From NCBI GenBank assembly GCA_025352785.1, contig JANXSD010000020.1:1-64000 (forward strand): a DNA stretch of 64,000 bases, read 5' to 3'. A program made the position numbers and the translations under genes. This DNA is from Bacteroidota bacterium (GTDB lineage Bacteria; Bacteroidota; Bacteroidia; AKYH767-A; OLB10). The notes below the pieces were generated by a model. That model was given only the letters and a program-made list of their open reading frames with translations, made no database searches and had not been told where the DNA came from. This document shows, in pieces, positions 9,736 through 18,420 of this stretch (its first letter is position 1; every line of letters begins with the position of its first letter).

Positions 9736-9838
9736 TATGGCGAAAATACATCGGTTAATTCTATTTTAAGGTAAGGTTATCGAAATCTCTTGCGTTTCAT
9801 GCCTTGAATTTGCCATTGTTTCGTATCATTCATTGGCC

Positions 9839-9846
9839 TATATTTG
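9839..9846 (+). promoter_or_regulatory. Bacteroidota -7 element of secDF
   Basis: TATATTTG fits TAnnTTTG, with a TTG about 20 bases upstream as a possible -33 element. It is 29 bases ahead of the secDF ATG. Confidence 0.6.
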
Positions 9847-9875
9847 CCCCCTCTGTAAAATAACCCTAAAAATCA

Positions 9876-12800
9876 ATGCAAAGTAAAGGCGCAGTTAAGC
9901 TGTTTGCGATCGTTTTAGCCCTTGTGTGCTTGTACCAATTGTCATTCACACTGGTAACAAAAAATGTTGAAAGCAACGCTAAAGAATTTGCCAATGGCAA
10001 CGAAAAGAAAGAGAAATCTTATCTTGACTCAATAGCAACAAAAGGTGTTTATAACATCGGTGTTAAAAATTATACTTACCAAGAGTGTAAGGAACGAGAA
10101 ATAAATCTCGGCCTTGACTTGAAAGGGGGTATGAACGTAACTCTTGAAGTATCTGTTGTGGATCTCGTTCGTTCTATGGCAGGACAAAATGCTACGGATC
10201 CAACATTCCAAAAAGCAATTAATCGTGCACTAGAAATGCAACGCAACAGCCAAGATGATTTCGTTGGCCTTTTCGGCAAAGCTTTCAAGGAAACGGATCC
10301 AAATGCTAAAATGGCTGCCATTTTCGCTAATATCGAAAATCAAGACCGAATTAATTTTAACTCAACAAATGATGAGGTTTTAAAAGTACTTAAGACAGAA
10401 GCAGATGCAGCTATCAGCCGTACCTTTAACATTCTTCGTACTCGTATTGATAAGTTCGGAGTAGCTCAACCAAATATCCAACAGTTAGGATCAGGACGTA
10501 TCCTCGTGGAATTACCAGGAGTTAAGGAGCCAGAACGTGTACGTAAACTTCTTCAAGGAACAGCAAAATTGGAGTTCTGGGAAACATACACTTTCGGAGA
10601 AGTAGCTCCAGCACTTGTTCAAGTTAATAAAGTACTAGCCGCAGATTCTCAAAAAGATTCATTAGCGAAATCATTGTTGACTTCTACAATCATTAAAGAC
10701 AGTAAAACAACAAAAAAAGATACGTCATCATTAGCATCTACTTCAGCGGATACTACTAAAAAGTCATCACTTGTTGATAAATTAGGAAAAGATTCGTCAG
10801 CTAAAAAAGATACATCACAAAAAACATTTGAGCAGTTCGCGAAAGAAAACCCTCTTTTTGCTGTGCTATTCCCTGCGGATGGTCAAGTACGTACGCAAGA
10901 AGATAAAGCTATCGTTGACAAATCATGCGTCGTAGGTTATACCTTAATTAAAGATACAGCAGCTGTAAATACAATCCTAGCTCGTGAAGATGTGAAAGCA
11001 ATGTTGCCGAAAAATCTTCGTCTACTATGGACTGTTAAACCTCGCTCAGCAGAATCACAATCTTTAGAGTTAATCGCAATAAAAGTTTCGGGTCGTGATG
11101 GTACTGCGCCGTTAGATGGATCAGCAATTTCTGATGCTCGCCAAGACTTTGGTCAGTTTGGTGGCAAGCCAGAAATAAGCATGCGTATGAATCCCGAAGG
11201 TGCAAAAGCATGGAAACGCTTAACAGGTGAAAACGTTAATCATTCTATAGCTATCGTTCTTGATGATCAAGTTTATTCATTCCCGAATGTGCAAGGTGAA
11301 ATACCAAATGGTAATTCTTCGATTACTGGAAACTTTGAAATTAATGAAGCAAAAGATTTAGCGAATATCCTAAAAGCAGGTAAACTTCCAGCTCCAGCAC
11401 ATATTGTTGAGGAAGCTGTAGTAGGACCATCGTTAGGAAAAGAAGCGATCAACTCAGGACTTATCTCTTTCGTTGTTGCTTTATTACTTGTATTCGTTTT
11501 TATGGGAATTTATTACAACAATGCAGGCTTGGTTGCCGTAGTTGCACTGTTATGTAATATGTTTTTCATCATGGGTGTTCTCGCATCATTGGGCGCTGTA
11601 CTTACAATGCCAGGTATTGCTGGTATCGTGTTGATTATCGCCCTTTCGGTGGATGCAAATATTTTGATCTTCGAACGTGTTCGTGAAGAATTACGTTTAG
11701 GAAAAGGATTGCGCCTTGCTGTAAGTGATGGCTACAAACATGCCCTTTCATCCATCATTGACTCTAACGTAACTACACTCTTATTGGGGATTATTCTTTA
11801 CGCTTTCGGTAGCGGACCAGTTCAAGGATTTGCAACCACATTGATCATCGGTATCCTTTGCTCATTGTTTAGCGCCATCTTTATTACTCGTTTAATTTTC
11901 GAATGGATGCTTGATTCAAATAAGGAAATTCGTTTCTGGAATGAGTTCTCAAAAAATGCATTCAAAAATATTCATATTGCATTCGTTGATAAACGTAAAA
12001 TGTATTACACGATTTCTGGAATTATTATCGCTGCGGGTATTGTTTCGATGGCTACACGCGGTTTTAATTTCGGTGTTGATTTTGTTGGAGGGCGTACGTA
12101 TGTTGTTCAATTTGATAAAGCCTCTACGACTGAAGAAATTCATAGTGAATTAGGGAAATCGTTTGGTAATTCGGCACATGATGTAAAAACTTTTGGTACT
12201 GATAACCGCTTTAAAATTACTACTGATTACTTGATCGAAGAAAATGGTCCTGATGCAGAAAGTAAAGTGCTTGCGAAATTATACGATGGCTTAAAGGCTA
12301 ATTTCCCTGGAATGTCGGAAGAAGCATTTAAAGCAACAAAGGTTATTAATTCGCAAAAAGTAGGACCTACAGTAGCTGATGATATTAAAACTTCAGCAGT
12401 ATATTCTATTCTTTTCGGATGTGCATTGATGTTCTTATACATCTTAATTCGATTTAAGAAATGGCAGTTTGGTTTGGGTGCAACAGCTGCACTGATTCAT
12501 GATGTATTAATAATCCTTTCGATCTTCTCTATCTTTAATGGTGTCCTTCCTTTCACACTCGAAATAAATCAAGATTTTATTGCCGCAGTTTTAACGGTAA
12601 TGGGATACTCCATGACAGATACTGTTGTGGTATTTGATCGTATTCGTGAATACTTAGGGATTCATCCAAACATGGACAAGAAGCAAGTTATTAATGATGC
12701 ATTAAATGCAACGTTAAGCCGTACCATGAATACTTCGTTAACAACATTCTTCGTTCTCCTTGCTATCTTTATTTTCGGTGGTGATGTGATTCGTGGATTT

Positions 12801-12899
12801 ACTTTCGCATTGTTAATAGGTATCGTTGTTGGAACGTATTCTTCACTGTGTATTGCAACTCCAATCGTTGTTGATTTCGATAAAAAGAAAACTGCATAG
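9876..12899 (+). CDS. secDF: SecDF, fused protein translocase subunits SecD and SecF
   Basis: A 1007-residue fusion. The SecD half starts with a TM segment, then a large periplasmic P1 domain with the D1/D2 motif INLGLDLKGGMNVTLEV, then five more TM segments (about 520-690) including IIALSVDANILIFERVREE. The SecF half (about 710-1000) has NFGVDFVGGRTYVVQFD, then TM segments with MGYSMTDTVVVFDRIREY. SecDF uses the proton motive force to pull preproteins out of SecYEG, which here also feeds T9SS. A Ser/Thr/Lys/Asp-rich low-complexity insert lies in P1 at about residues 265-320. Fusion of the two subunits is usual in Bacteroidota. It is monocistronic, with its own promoter and terminator. Confidence 0.96.
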   Translation: MQSKGAVKLFAIVLALVCLYQLSFTLVTKNVESNAKEFANGNEKKEKSYLDSIATKGVYNIGVKNYTYQECKEREINLGLDLKGGMNVTLEVSVVDLVRSMAGQNATDPTFQKAINRALEMQRNSQDDFVGLFGKAFKETDPNAKMAAIFANIENQDRINFNSTNDEVLKVLKTEADAAISRTFNILRTRIDKFGVAQPNIQQLGSGRILVELPGVKEPERVRKLLQGTAKLEFWETYTFGEVAPALVQVNKVLAADSQKDSLAKSLLTSTIIKDSKTTKKDTSSLASTSADTTKKSSLVDKLGKDSSAKKDTSQKTFEQFAKENPLFAVLFPADGQVRTQEDKAIVDKSCVVGYTLIKDTAAVNTILAREDVKAMLPKNLRLLWTVKPRSAESQSLELIAIKVSGRDGTAPLDGSAISDARQDFGQFGGKPEISMRMNPEGAKAWKRLTGENVNHSIAIVLDDQVYSFPNVQGEIPNGNSSITGNFEINEAKDLANILKAGKLPAPAHIVEEAVVGPSLGKEAINSGLISFVVALLLVFVFMGIYYNNAGLVAVVALLCNMFFIMGVLASLGAVLTMPGIAGIVLIIALSVDANILIFERVREELRLGKGLRLAVSDGYKHALSSIIDSNVTTLLLGIILYAFGSGPVQGFATTLIIGILCSLFSAIFITRLIFEWMLDSNKEIRFWNEFSKNAFKNIHIAFVDKRKMYYTISGIIIAAGIVSMATRGFNFGVDFVGGRTYVVQFDKASTTEEIHSELGKSFGNSAHDVKTFGTDNRFKITTDYLIEENGPDAESKVLAKLYDGLKANFPGMSEEAFKATKVINSQKVGPTVADDIKTSAVYSILFGCALMFLYILIRFKKWQFGLGATAALIHDVLIILSIFSIFNGVLPFTLEINQDFIAAVLTVMGYSMTDTVVVFDRIREYLGIHPNMDKKQVINDALNATLSRTMNTSLTTFFVLLAIFIFGGDVIRGFTFALLIGIVVGTYSSLCIATPIVVDFDKKKTA

Positions 12900-12917
12900 T
12901 AAGTAAAAATAAATTTC

Positions 12918-12962
12918 AAAAGCCCTGTAGTCTGACGAAGTCTGAACTACAGGGCTTTTTTT
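12918..12962 (+). terminator. Rho-independent terminator after secDF
   Basis: Stem AGCCCTGTAGT / ACTACAGGGCT with a 14-base loop, A-run before and T-run after. It begins 19 bases past the secDF stop. Confidence 0.9.
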
Positions 12963-13010
12963 ATTGTATGTTGATTGAAATAATATTCTTTTCCAACTTG
13001 CCAAAGCTAT

Positions 13011-13029
13011 CTTTAGTTTGCAACTAAAG
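13011..13029. repeat. Short palindrome
   Basis: Perfect inverted repeat with arms CTTTAGTT and AACTAAAG around TGC. It abuts the first copy of the duplicated element at 13022-13079 and resembles that element's own palindrome (arms plus a TGC/GCA centre). Confidence 0.7.
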
Positions 13030-13079
13030 AAGTTCCTATAATTTTTTAGAATGTTCTGAGTTGCAAACTCAGAACAGCA
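13022..13079. repeat. Duplicated palindromic element, copy A
   Basis: A 58-base segment that recurs at 13221-13278 with 54 of 58 identical positions, same orientation, offset 199 bases. It contains GTTCCTATAATTTTTTAG and then a palindrome with arms GTTCTGAGTT and AACTCAGAAC around GCA, then AGCA. There is no ORF here. It looks like a REP/MITE-like non-coding element; the family is unknown to me. Confidence 0.8.
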
Positions 13080-13220
13080 GAGAAAAATGCTAAATAAAAT
13101 TATTCTACGTAGCTCAAAAAAAATCTATGTCTAAAACTTGAGCATAACCCACGATAGCTATCGGGGGTGCTGCTGTGGTCAAGCAAAAGAGCGAACCGAC
13201 AATGGGGTTACCGATAACGT
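13080..13220. other. Non-coding spacer between the two repeat copies
   Basis: No ORF of note. It contains ACGATAGCTATCG, a 12-base palindrome CGATAGCTATCG at about 13152-13163, and a GC-richer patch GGGGTGCTGCTGTGGTC, unlike the AT-rich flanks. Together with the flanking copies it could be the interior of a small mobile element of about 257 bases. Confidence 0.4.
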
Positions 13221-13278
13221 AACTAAAAACGTTCCTATAATTTTTTAGTAGGTTCTGAGTTGCAAACTCAGAACAGCA
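13221..13278. repeat. Duplicated palindromic element, copy B
   Basis: Second copy of the 58-base element at 13022-13079, differing at four positions. It ends 15 bases before the stop of the convergent RmlD-like gene, so it could also serve as that gene's 3' hairpin, though no clean T-run follows. Confidence 0.8.
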
Positions 13279-13293
13279 TGATTGAAGTAAAAA

Positions 13294-14202
13294 TTAGATC
13301 ATTTTCCTTTTCAATTGTTCTTCCACAATCTGAATTCCTTCTCGTAAAGTATGCGGTTTGTAACCAAGTTCACGAATGGCTTTATCAATAATAAATCCAG
13401 TTTTTAAAGGTCGCTTCGCTGGTTGATTTAATTCCGCTGTTGTGATCGGTTGAATAAATGATTTATCCAACTTAAAGTAGTCGGCAACTTCGTATGAAAT
13501 ATTAATAATTGGCATTACTTCTTTTCCAGAGATGTGAAAAATTCCTTGCGCCTTTCTTAAGGCAGCTTGAATACATGCTTCTGCTAAATCTTCGGCTAGT
13601 GTGGGTCCGCGAAATTGATCCGTAATTACAGTAATTTTTTTTCCTTGCTCTAAAGAGTTTTTAGTCCATAAAACAACGTTTGATCGCTGTGCATCATCTG
13701 TAACACCATAAATGATTATAGTGCGTAAAACGGTCCATGGCAAACCGCTTTCTTCAACAAGTTTTTCAGAATCTAATTTTGACTGCGCATATACACTTTG
13801 TGGATTAGGTTTGTCGGTCTCTTTGTATGGACCATTTTCTCCATCGAAAACAAAATCAGTTGATAGATGGATAAAATGTGTTCCGAGTGGTTTGCATGCT
13901 TCCAATAAATAGCCAACAACTCCAACATTATTTAATTGGCAAGTAGGAGAATCTAATTCACAAGCATCAACGTTTGTCATTGCGGCTGTGTGGATGATGC
14001 AATCGGGTCGGTAATTATTTATTACTTCACGTACATGTGATTCATCCGTAAGATCCATTGTTTCAAAAACATAACCATTTTGTTCTTTGACACGATTTTC
14101 GCCTCTTGCAGTAGCAATTAATTCAATGTCTTTTCTGTCGCGTAAAGCGTATACAAGTTTTTGACCAAGCAAACCATTAGAACCTGTTACAAGAATTTTC
14201 AT
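13294..14202 (-). CDS. RmlD-like NAD(P)-dependent sugar reductase (SDR extended family)
   Basis: A 302-residue protein of the dTDP-4-dehydrorhamnose reductase family (RmlD substrate-binding). It has the N-terminal dinucleotide motif G7-SN-G10-LL-G13, HTAAMTNVDACE, STDFVFDGENGPYKE and the catalytic pair Y138/K142 in YAQSK. RmlD makes dTDP-L-rhamnose; related proteins act in other sugar pathways or as MAT2B-like regulators. No rmlA, rmlB or rmlC lies nearby, so the substrate is open. It starts 46 bp after the K+ channel stop, as the last gene of a leftward run of four. Confidence 0.82.
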   Translation of the reverse strand: MKILVTGSNGLLGQKLVYALRDRKDIELIATARGENRVKEQNGYVFETMDLTDESHVREVINNYRPDCIIHTAAMTNVDACELDSPTCQLNNVGVVGYLLEACKPLGTHFIHLSTDFVFDGENGPYKETDKPNPQSVYAQSKLDSEKLVEESGLPWTVLRTIIIYGVTDDAQRSNVVLWTKNSLEQGKKITVITDQFRGPTLAEDLAEACIQAALRKAQGIFHISGKEVMPIINISYEVADYFKLDKSFIQPITTAELNQPAKRPLKTGFIIDKAIRELGYKPHTLREGIQIVEEQLKRKMI

Positions 14203-14248
14203 AGTTAGATTTTTATCTGTTATATAGAAAAACAGAGGGAAGTTAATT

Positions 14249-15259
14249 TTAAGAGGAGAGTACTTCCAATAATTTACTTACTTGTTCTTGTGTTCCAAGT
14301 ACAAATAATTTTGCGTCGGGTTGCATGACTGTATCAGGATCAGGGTTGATGGTGTATTCTCCATCACCAGTTTTAAATCCAATAATATTTGCACCCGTTT
14401 TATTTCGTATTTCCAGTTCACGAATTGTTTTTCCTTTCAAACGATCGCTTAAGTTGTTATATAATATTTCCTCTAAACGTATATTTATTCTGCCAGTGAT
14501 GTAATCTAAAAATTCAAGAACATCAGGACGCGTAACAAGTGAAGCCATGTGCGTACCACCAATCTTATCAGGCATGATGACGTTATTTGCTCCAGCACGT
14601 TTTAACTTGCCTTCAGAAGTATCTTCAGAAGCTCTGCTTATAATTTTTAATTTAGGATTAAGTTCACGAGCAGTTAAAACTACAAATACATTTGCGGCAT
14701 CATTTGGTAAGGTAGTGATTAATGCGCGTGCATTTTGAATTCCTGCTTCCATTAAAATTTCATCCCTCGTTGCATCTCCGTCGATAAACAATGTCCCATC
14801 TTCTCTCATCTCGGATAAGATACGCTCATTGCTTTCAATAGTTACAAACGACTGCTGATGAGATCGCAATTGTTCACAAGCCTGCTTCCCATTACGGCCA
14901 TATCCACATACGATTACATGATTACTTAATTTGTCGATTTGCTTTTTCAATTTTCGTGATTTTAAATAACGTTGTAATTCGCCTTCCATCAAATAACTGG
15001 TGACAACCGAAACTGCAAAAGCAAATATACCAATGCTGACGATAATCAAAATGGATACAAACCATCTTCCTACATCACTTAGTTGATGAACTACACCAAG
15101 ACCCACTGTTGAAAGGATAATTACAGTAGTGTAGAAAGCCTCATTAAATGAGTAACCCTCGATAAAAATAAACCCCGCAATGCCAAATACAAGAGTAGCA
15201 ATAATTAATGTTATTGCAATATATAGTTTTTTTAGAAATTGGGTATGTTTACTTTGCAC
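14249..15259 (-). CDS. Two-TM potassium channel with RCK (TrkA-N/TrkA-C) domains
   Basis: A 336-residue protein. TM1 is about residues 12-33, the pore helix and filter about 40-56, TM2 about 66-90. These are followed by a Rossmann RCK domain (HVIVCGYGRNGKQACEQL, then TIESNE and DGDATRDEIL) and a C-terminal TrkA-C domain from about 260. It resembles MthK-type K+ channels gated by cytosolic ligand. The filter reads S-TVGLG-V at residues 50-56 rather than the usual TVGYG or TVGFG, and the following acidic residue is missing (VVH). It sits between PspC and RmlD-like genes. A K+ channel is the best reading, but selectivity is uncertain given the filter. Confidence 0.85.
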   Translation of the reverse strand: MQSKHTQFLKKLYIAITLIIATLVFGIAGFIFIEGYSFNEAFYTTVIILSTVGLGVVHQLSDVGRWFVSILIIVSIGIFAFAVSVVTSYLMEGELQRYLKSRKLKKQIDKLSNHVIVCGYGRNGKQACEQLRSHQQSFVTIESNERILSEMREDGTLFIDGDATRDEILMEAGIQNARALITTLPNDAANVFVVLTARELNPKLKIISRASEDTSEGKLKRAGANNVIMPDKIGGTHMASLVTRPDVLEFLDYITGRINIRLEEILYNNLSDRLKGKTIRELEIRNKTGANIIGFKTGDGEYTINPDPDTVMQPDAKLFVLGTQEQVSKLLEVLSS

Positions 15260-15349
15260 ACTGCTAAAATATTCAATGAAATCGAAAAATCAGCCAACAA
15301 TAGAAAAAGAATTCGAATGGTTATACAAGTTTCATTGTGAATTCGGGGT

Positions 15350-15583
15350 TTATAAATCCCAAACACTTCCTCGTCTCTGGGCGGAAATCATCGTACGCAT
15401 TTTTTTCCAAAAGGCCATAACCATATAAATGATGATAGGAGAACCAACAGTAAGGAACGAGGTATAAATGAAAAATAACCGAATATTTGTGGATCGAATT
15501 TTTAGACGATCGCCCCACCATTCACAAACGCCAAAGGCTTGACGCTCAAACCAAGTTTTTATAATTTCAATTAATTGATTCAT
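15350..15583 (-). CDS. PspC-domain small membrane protein
   Basis: A 77-residue protein: MNQLIEIIKTWFERQAFGVCEWWGDRL then IRSTNIRLFFIYTSF and one TM segment (about 38-58), then a basic tail. This matches the PspC domain (envelope stress, phage-shock type), in the short stand-alone form seen in Bacteroidota. I chose the ATG at 15583, which overlaps the stop of the upstream DUF2851 gene as ATGA; the longer frame would begin inside that gene. Coupling to DUF2851 suggests co-expression. Function in this phylum is not established. Confidence 0.72.
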   Translation of the reverse strand: MNQLIEIIKTWFERQAFGVCEWWGDRLKIRSTNIRLFFIYTSFLTVGSPIIIYMVMAFWKKMRTMISAQRRGSVWDL

Positions 15584-16860
15584 GGATATTTCAAAAGATA
15601 ATTTCCGATGCCGCAATTTACACATTTTTTAAAATCACAATACATTTTTTTTTGATGAAGTAAGGCTTGTGAACCCGCAGCATCCTTAACCTTGAGTCCA
15701 ATTTGCTCCCATCCTCGCAATATTAAATTATTCTCCGACTTACATTTCTCTAGCCAAATTAACGATTTCTGTACTAAGTAATCTTGCTGATGGTATTGAC
15801 CATAAAAAAAGGTAAAAGGAGCTATGCTGTTGATGATTAAACTTTCTATAGAAGAACGTCCCAAGTTCTTTTCTGAAAATTCGCTTGTAGCATCAAAGCT
15901 ATAATGCCTGCTCCAGTAGGGCGATGCAGTTACATCGAGCATATCAATAAGTTCGGCAAATCCATTCGCATGTATAACCGCATCAAAAAGTTGTTCATGA
16001 TGATAAAGTAAAGACGCTAACTGAGCAATACGAATTGTGGGAAAATTTCCAGGTCTTAATCTCCCAAATTTCCACAAGTGAACCGACATTGGTTTCAATC
16101 CAAACTTTATTTGAAGTATCCGAAATTCCTTTTTTAATTCTTTAGTATAATAATCATCATTATGAATACTTCCTAAAAACCCCGCTGTGCCATATAAAAT
16201 TGCTTCTATTTGCACCAATTGATTCTTATGCCTGCCAATAGTTGCTAAAGGAAGTGAAGAAGAAAGTATTTCAAAAGGAATTGTATTAACGCGAAACCCA
16301 AAACTTCTAGATAAATGTCGATAAAAACTTTCTTCCCAATTATTCCTTGTTTGAATAAAAAGTTCTTTAATGGATTTTGTGCGTTCTTCTAATCTTTCTA
16401 CTAACAAACGATCGAACCACTGATGACGCACAATTTCTGGTACATCAAGGAAATTTTTTTCACAGGGAACCCATTTCGATGCGCCTTGGATTAAATCTAA
16501 ATAATGTTGCCATCTATGGTTGTCGTATTTGCCGCGTAATTCAATGGTCGGAATTGTAGAGCCATCTGCTCTTTTAATGGCAACATCAGCATCATAAACT
16601 ACATGTAAAATTACCGTATCAAAGGCTCGATCTTTTGTGTGCCCATGCTTAGTCCAATCACTCGCTTTAACATGAATTTCAACATTCCCTGCCCATAAAA
16701 ATCCATCAATACTTATTCGTGCATTAAAAAAATCGGGACCAGAATCATCGTTACGTTGTCCCGGATTAATTATTTCAATTTGCTCAGCGTTGATGCTTTT
16801 TAACGACGTTGATTCAAAGAGTCGGTTCTTCCATAAATAATAAAGAAAGTCTTCTTGCAT
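15580..16860 (-). CDS. DUF2851 family protein
   Basis: A 426-residue soluble protein matching DUF2851, a family largely confined to Bacteroidota and Chlorobi. The conserved opening is MQEDFLYYLWKNRLF, then INPGQRNDDSGPDFFNARI and WAGNVEIHVKASDW, and FDTVILHVVYDAD. The pattern D-(x)-GPDFFNA...NVEIH...W resembles a PD-(D/E)xK-type nuclease core, an inference from motif spacing only. The C-terminal region has several Cys (CDFKKCVNCGIGNYLL) that may bind metal. It is first in a leftward run with PspC (4-bp overlap). A TATTTTTG element on the minus strand lies directly upstream (16865-16872). Confidence 0.82.
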   Translation of the reverse strand: MQEDFLYYLWKNRLFESTSLKSINAEQIEIINPGQRNDDSGPDFFNARISIDGFLWAGNVEIHVKASDWTKHGHTKDRAFDTVILHVVYDADVAIKRADGSTIPTIELRGKYDNHRWQHYLDLIQGASKWVPCEKNFLDVPEIVRHQWFDRLLVERLEERTKSIKELFIQTRNNWEESFYRHLSRSFGFRVNTIPFEILSSSLPLATIGRHKNQLVQIEAILYGTAGFLGSIHNDDYYTKELKKEFRILQIKFGLKPMSVHLWKFGRLRPGNFPTIRIAQLASLLYHHEQLFDAVIHANGFAELIDMLDVTASPYWSRHYSFDATSEFSEKNLGRSSIESLIINSIAPFTFFYGQYHQQDYLVQKSLIWLEKCKSENNLILRGWEQIGLKVKDAAGSQALLHQKKMYCDFKKCVNCGIGNYLLKYP

Positions 16861-16864
16861 CTGT

Positions 16865-16872
16865 CAAAAATA
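16865..16872 (-). promoter_or_regulatory. Possible -7 element right at the DUF2851 start
   Basis: On the minus strand this reads TATTTTTG, fitting TAnnTTTG, only 4 bases ahead of the ATG at 16860. If real, the transcript would be leaderless or nearly so. Confidence 0.3.
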
Positions 16873-17210
16873 ATTATTATTAATAGCCTAAAACTCGTAC
16901 AAATGGTTAAGGTCTTTTAAGTCGAAATAAATTTAAATATTTGCACTGAAAATAATTTTAAAAAAAACCTTTTTATTATAATTATTTCACATATAAATTA
17001 TTTTGTCAATAATTCAACCATGAAATTATTTATTTTTTTTCTTCATAATTAAAATTAAAAGGAAATTCAATTGCAGTAATAATTATTAAAAGTGATAGAA
17101 TTATTTATTGAATTAATAGCAAAGATTCGGTTATAAAAATAATCACATCTCTAAAAAATGAAAACAAATAATGAAATCCAATAAGTTTTATTTATTAATT
17201 AAAAAACAAT
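16873..17210. other. AT-rich intergenic region without a gene
   Basis: About 340 bases, almost entirely A/T, between divergent DUF2851 and DUF1016 genes. I see no ORF, hairpin or tRNA. It should hold the promoter of the DUF1016 gene, but no clean TAnnTTTG is present near its ATG. The composition is clearly lower in GC than the flanks, in keeping with an inserted segment. Confidence 0.6.
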
Positions 17211-18377
17211 ATGAAAAAAGAAAACTACTCACAGTTTTTAGCAGGAATAAAATCAAAAATAAAAGAAGCACAGTTAAAAACAATTGTTGCAGCTAATAGT
17301 CAAATGCTACTTTTGTATTGGCAATTGGGAATAGATATCTTGATCAATCAAAACCAAAAAGGTTGGGGTTCAAAAATTATTGACACACTTGCTAATGACT
17401 TAAAAAAAGAATTTCCCAATATCAAAGGATTCTCAATTCGCAACTTAAAATATATGCAAAGTTTCGCTCGTGTATATTCGTATGAAATAATCTGCAAAAT
17501 CTATGAATTAGAATCAGCTTTCAAAAAGGAAACAGTAAAAGTTCGACAAGTAGTAAAATTATTAGAAGAAATTGATAATCAGCAAATTGCAATTGTGCAA
17601 CAGCCTGTTGCACAATTGGTCGAAGAGGTTTTTCTATCATCAATAATTGCCAAAATATCGTGGTCGCATCATTTGGTATTAATTAATAAAGAACCCAATT
17701 TAGGAAAAAAATTTTGGTACATGTTAAACACTTTAGAACATGGTAATAGTAGAAACATATTAGCTATGCAAATAGAAACAGGATTATTTGATCGGCAGAT
17801 AGCTTCGAAAAAAGTAAATAATTTTGAACGCACACTTCCAAAACCTCAAACTGATTTCGCAAATTATATTTTAAAAGATCCATACATTTTTGATTTTGTT
17901 CAAATAACTGAAAAGTCAAATGAAAGAAATTTGGAAGAACAATTAACTGAACAAATAACCAAATTTCTTTTGGAATTAGGTCAAGGATTTGCTTTTATTG
18001 GAAAGCAAATACATTTTGAAATTGGCAATACTGATTTCTATGCCGATCTGCTTTTCTATCATTTAAAACTTCATGCGTATGTAGTAGTCGAATTAAAGGC
18101 ACGCCAATTTGAACCTGGAGATGCAAGTCAATTAAATTTTTATGTAAATGTTGTAAATGATAAATTGAAATCTTCTACCGATAACGATACCATTGGAATT
18201 TTGCTTTGTAAAGGGAAAAATGAAGTGCTAGCTGAATACGCATTGAAAGGGTACACGAATGCTATTGGTGTTTCTGATTATCAAATAAGCAAGGCAATAC
18301 CTATCGAATTAAAATCAATACTGCCGCAAATAGAGGACTTAGAGAATGAACTATACAAAAACGAAATGCATGAATAA
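17211..18377 (+). CDS. DUF1016/YhcG-type PDDEXK nuclease
   Basis: A 388-residue protein with the DUF1016 N-terminal helical domain (residues 1-200; SQMLLLYWQLGIDI, GFSIRNLKYMQSFARVY, ISWSHHLVLINKE) and a C-terminal PD-(D/E)xK nuclease domain (about 235-370; FYADLLFYHLKLHAYVVVELKA, giving the D...ExK residues, then GDASQLNFYVNVVND). YhcG-like proteins are predicted nucleases, often found in defence or accessory islands; activity here is inferred. Unlike its neighbours it is Lys/Asn/Ile-rich and sits in very AT-rich flanks, suggesting recent acquisition. It has no partner gene and converges on the SRPBCC gene. Confidence 0.85.
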   Translation: MKKENYSQFLAGIKSKIKEAQLKTIVAANSQMLLLYWQLGIDILINQNQKGWGSKIIDTLANDLKKEFPNIKGFSIRNLKYMQSFARVYSYEIICKIYELESAFKKETVKVRQVVKLLEEIDNQQIAIVQQPVAQLVEEVFLSSIIAKISWSHHLVLINKEPNLGKKFWYMLNTLEHGNSRNILAMQIETGLFDRQIASKKVNNFERTLPKPQTDFANYILKDPYIFDFVQITEKSNERNLEEQLTEQITKFLLELGQGFAFIGKQIHFEIGNTDFYADLLFYHLKLHAYVVVELKARQFEPGDASQLNFYVNVVNDKLKSSTDNDTIGILLCKGKNEVLAEYALKGYTNAIGVSDYQISKAIPIELKSILPQIEDLENELYKNEMHE

Positions 18378-18420
18378 TTTTTTTGCATTTAGATAACGCA
18401 TCGTTTGAAAACTTTTTTCT

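Noticed and set aside
15180-15428. Plus-strand 82-codon frame
   Set aside because: It spans the PspC/K+ channel junction antisense and has no protein-like features.
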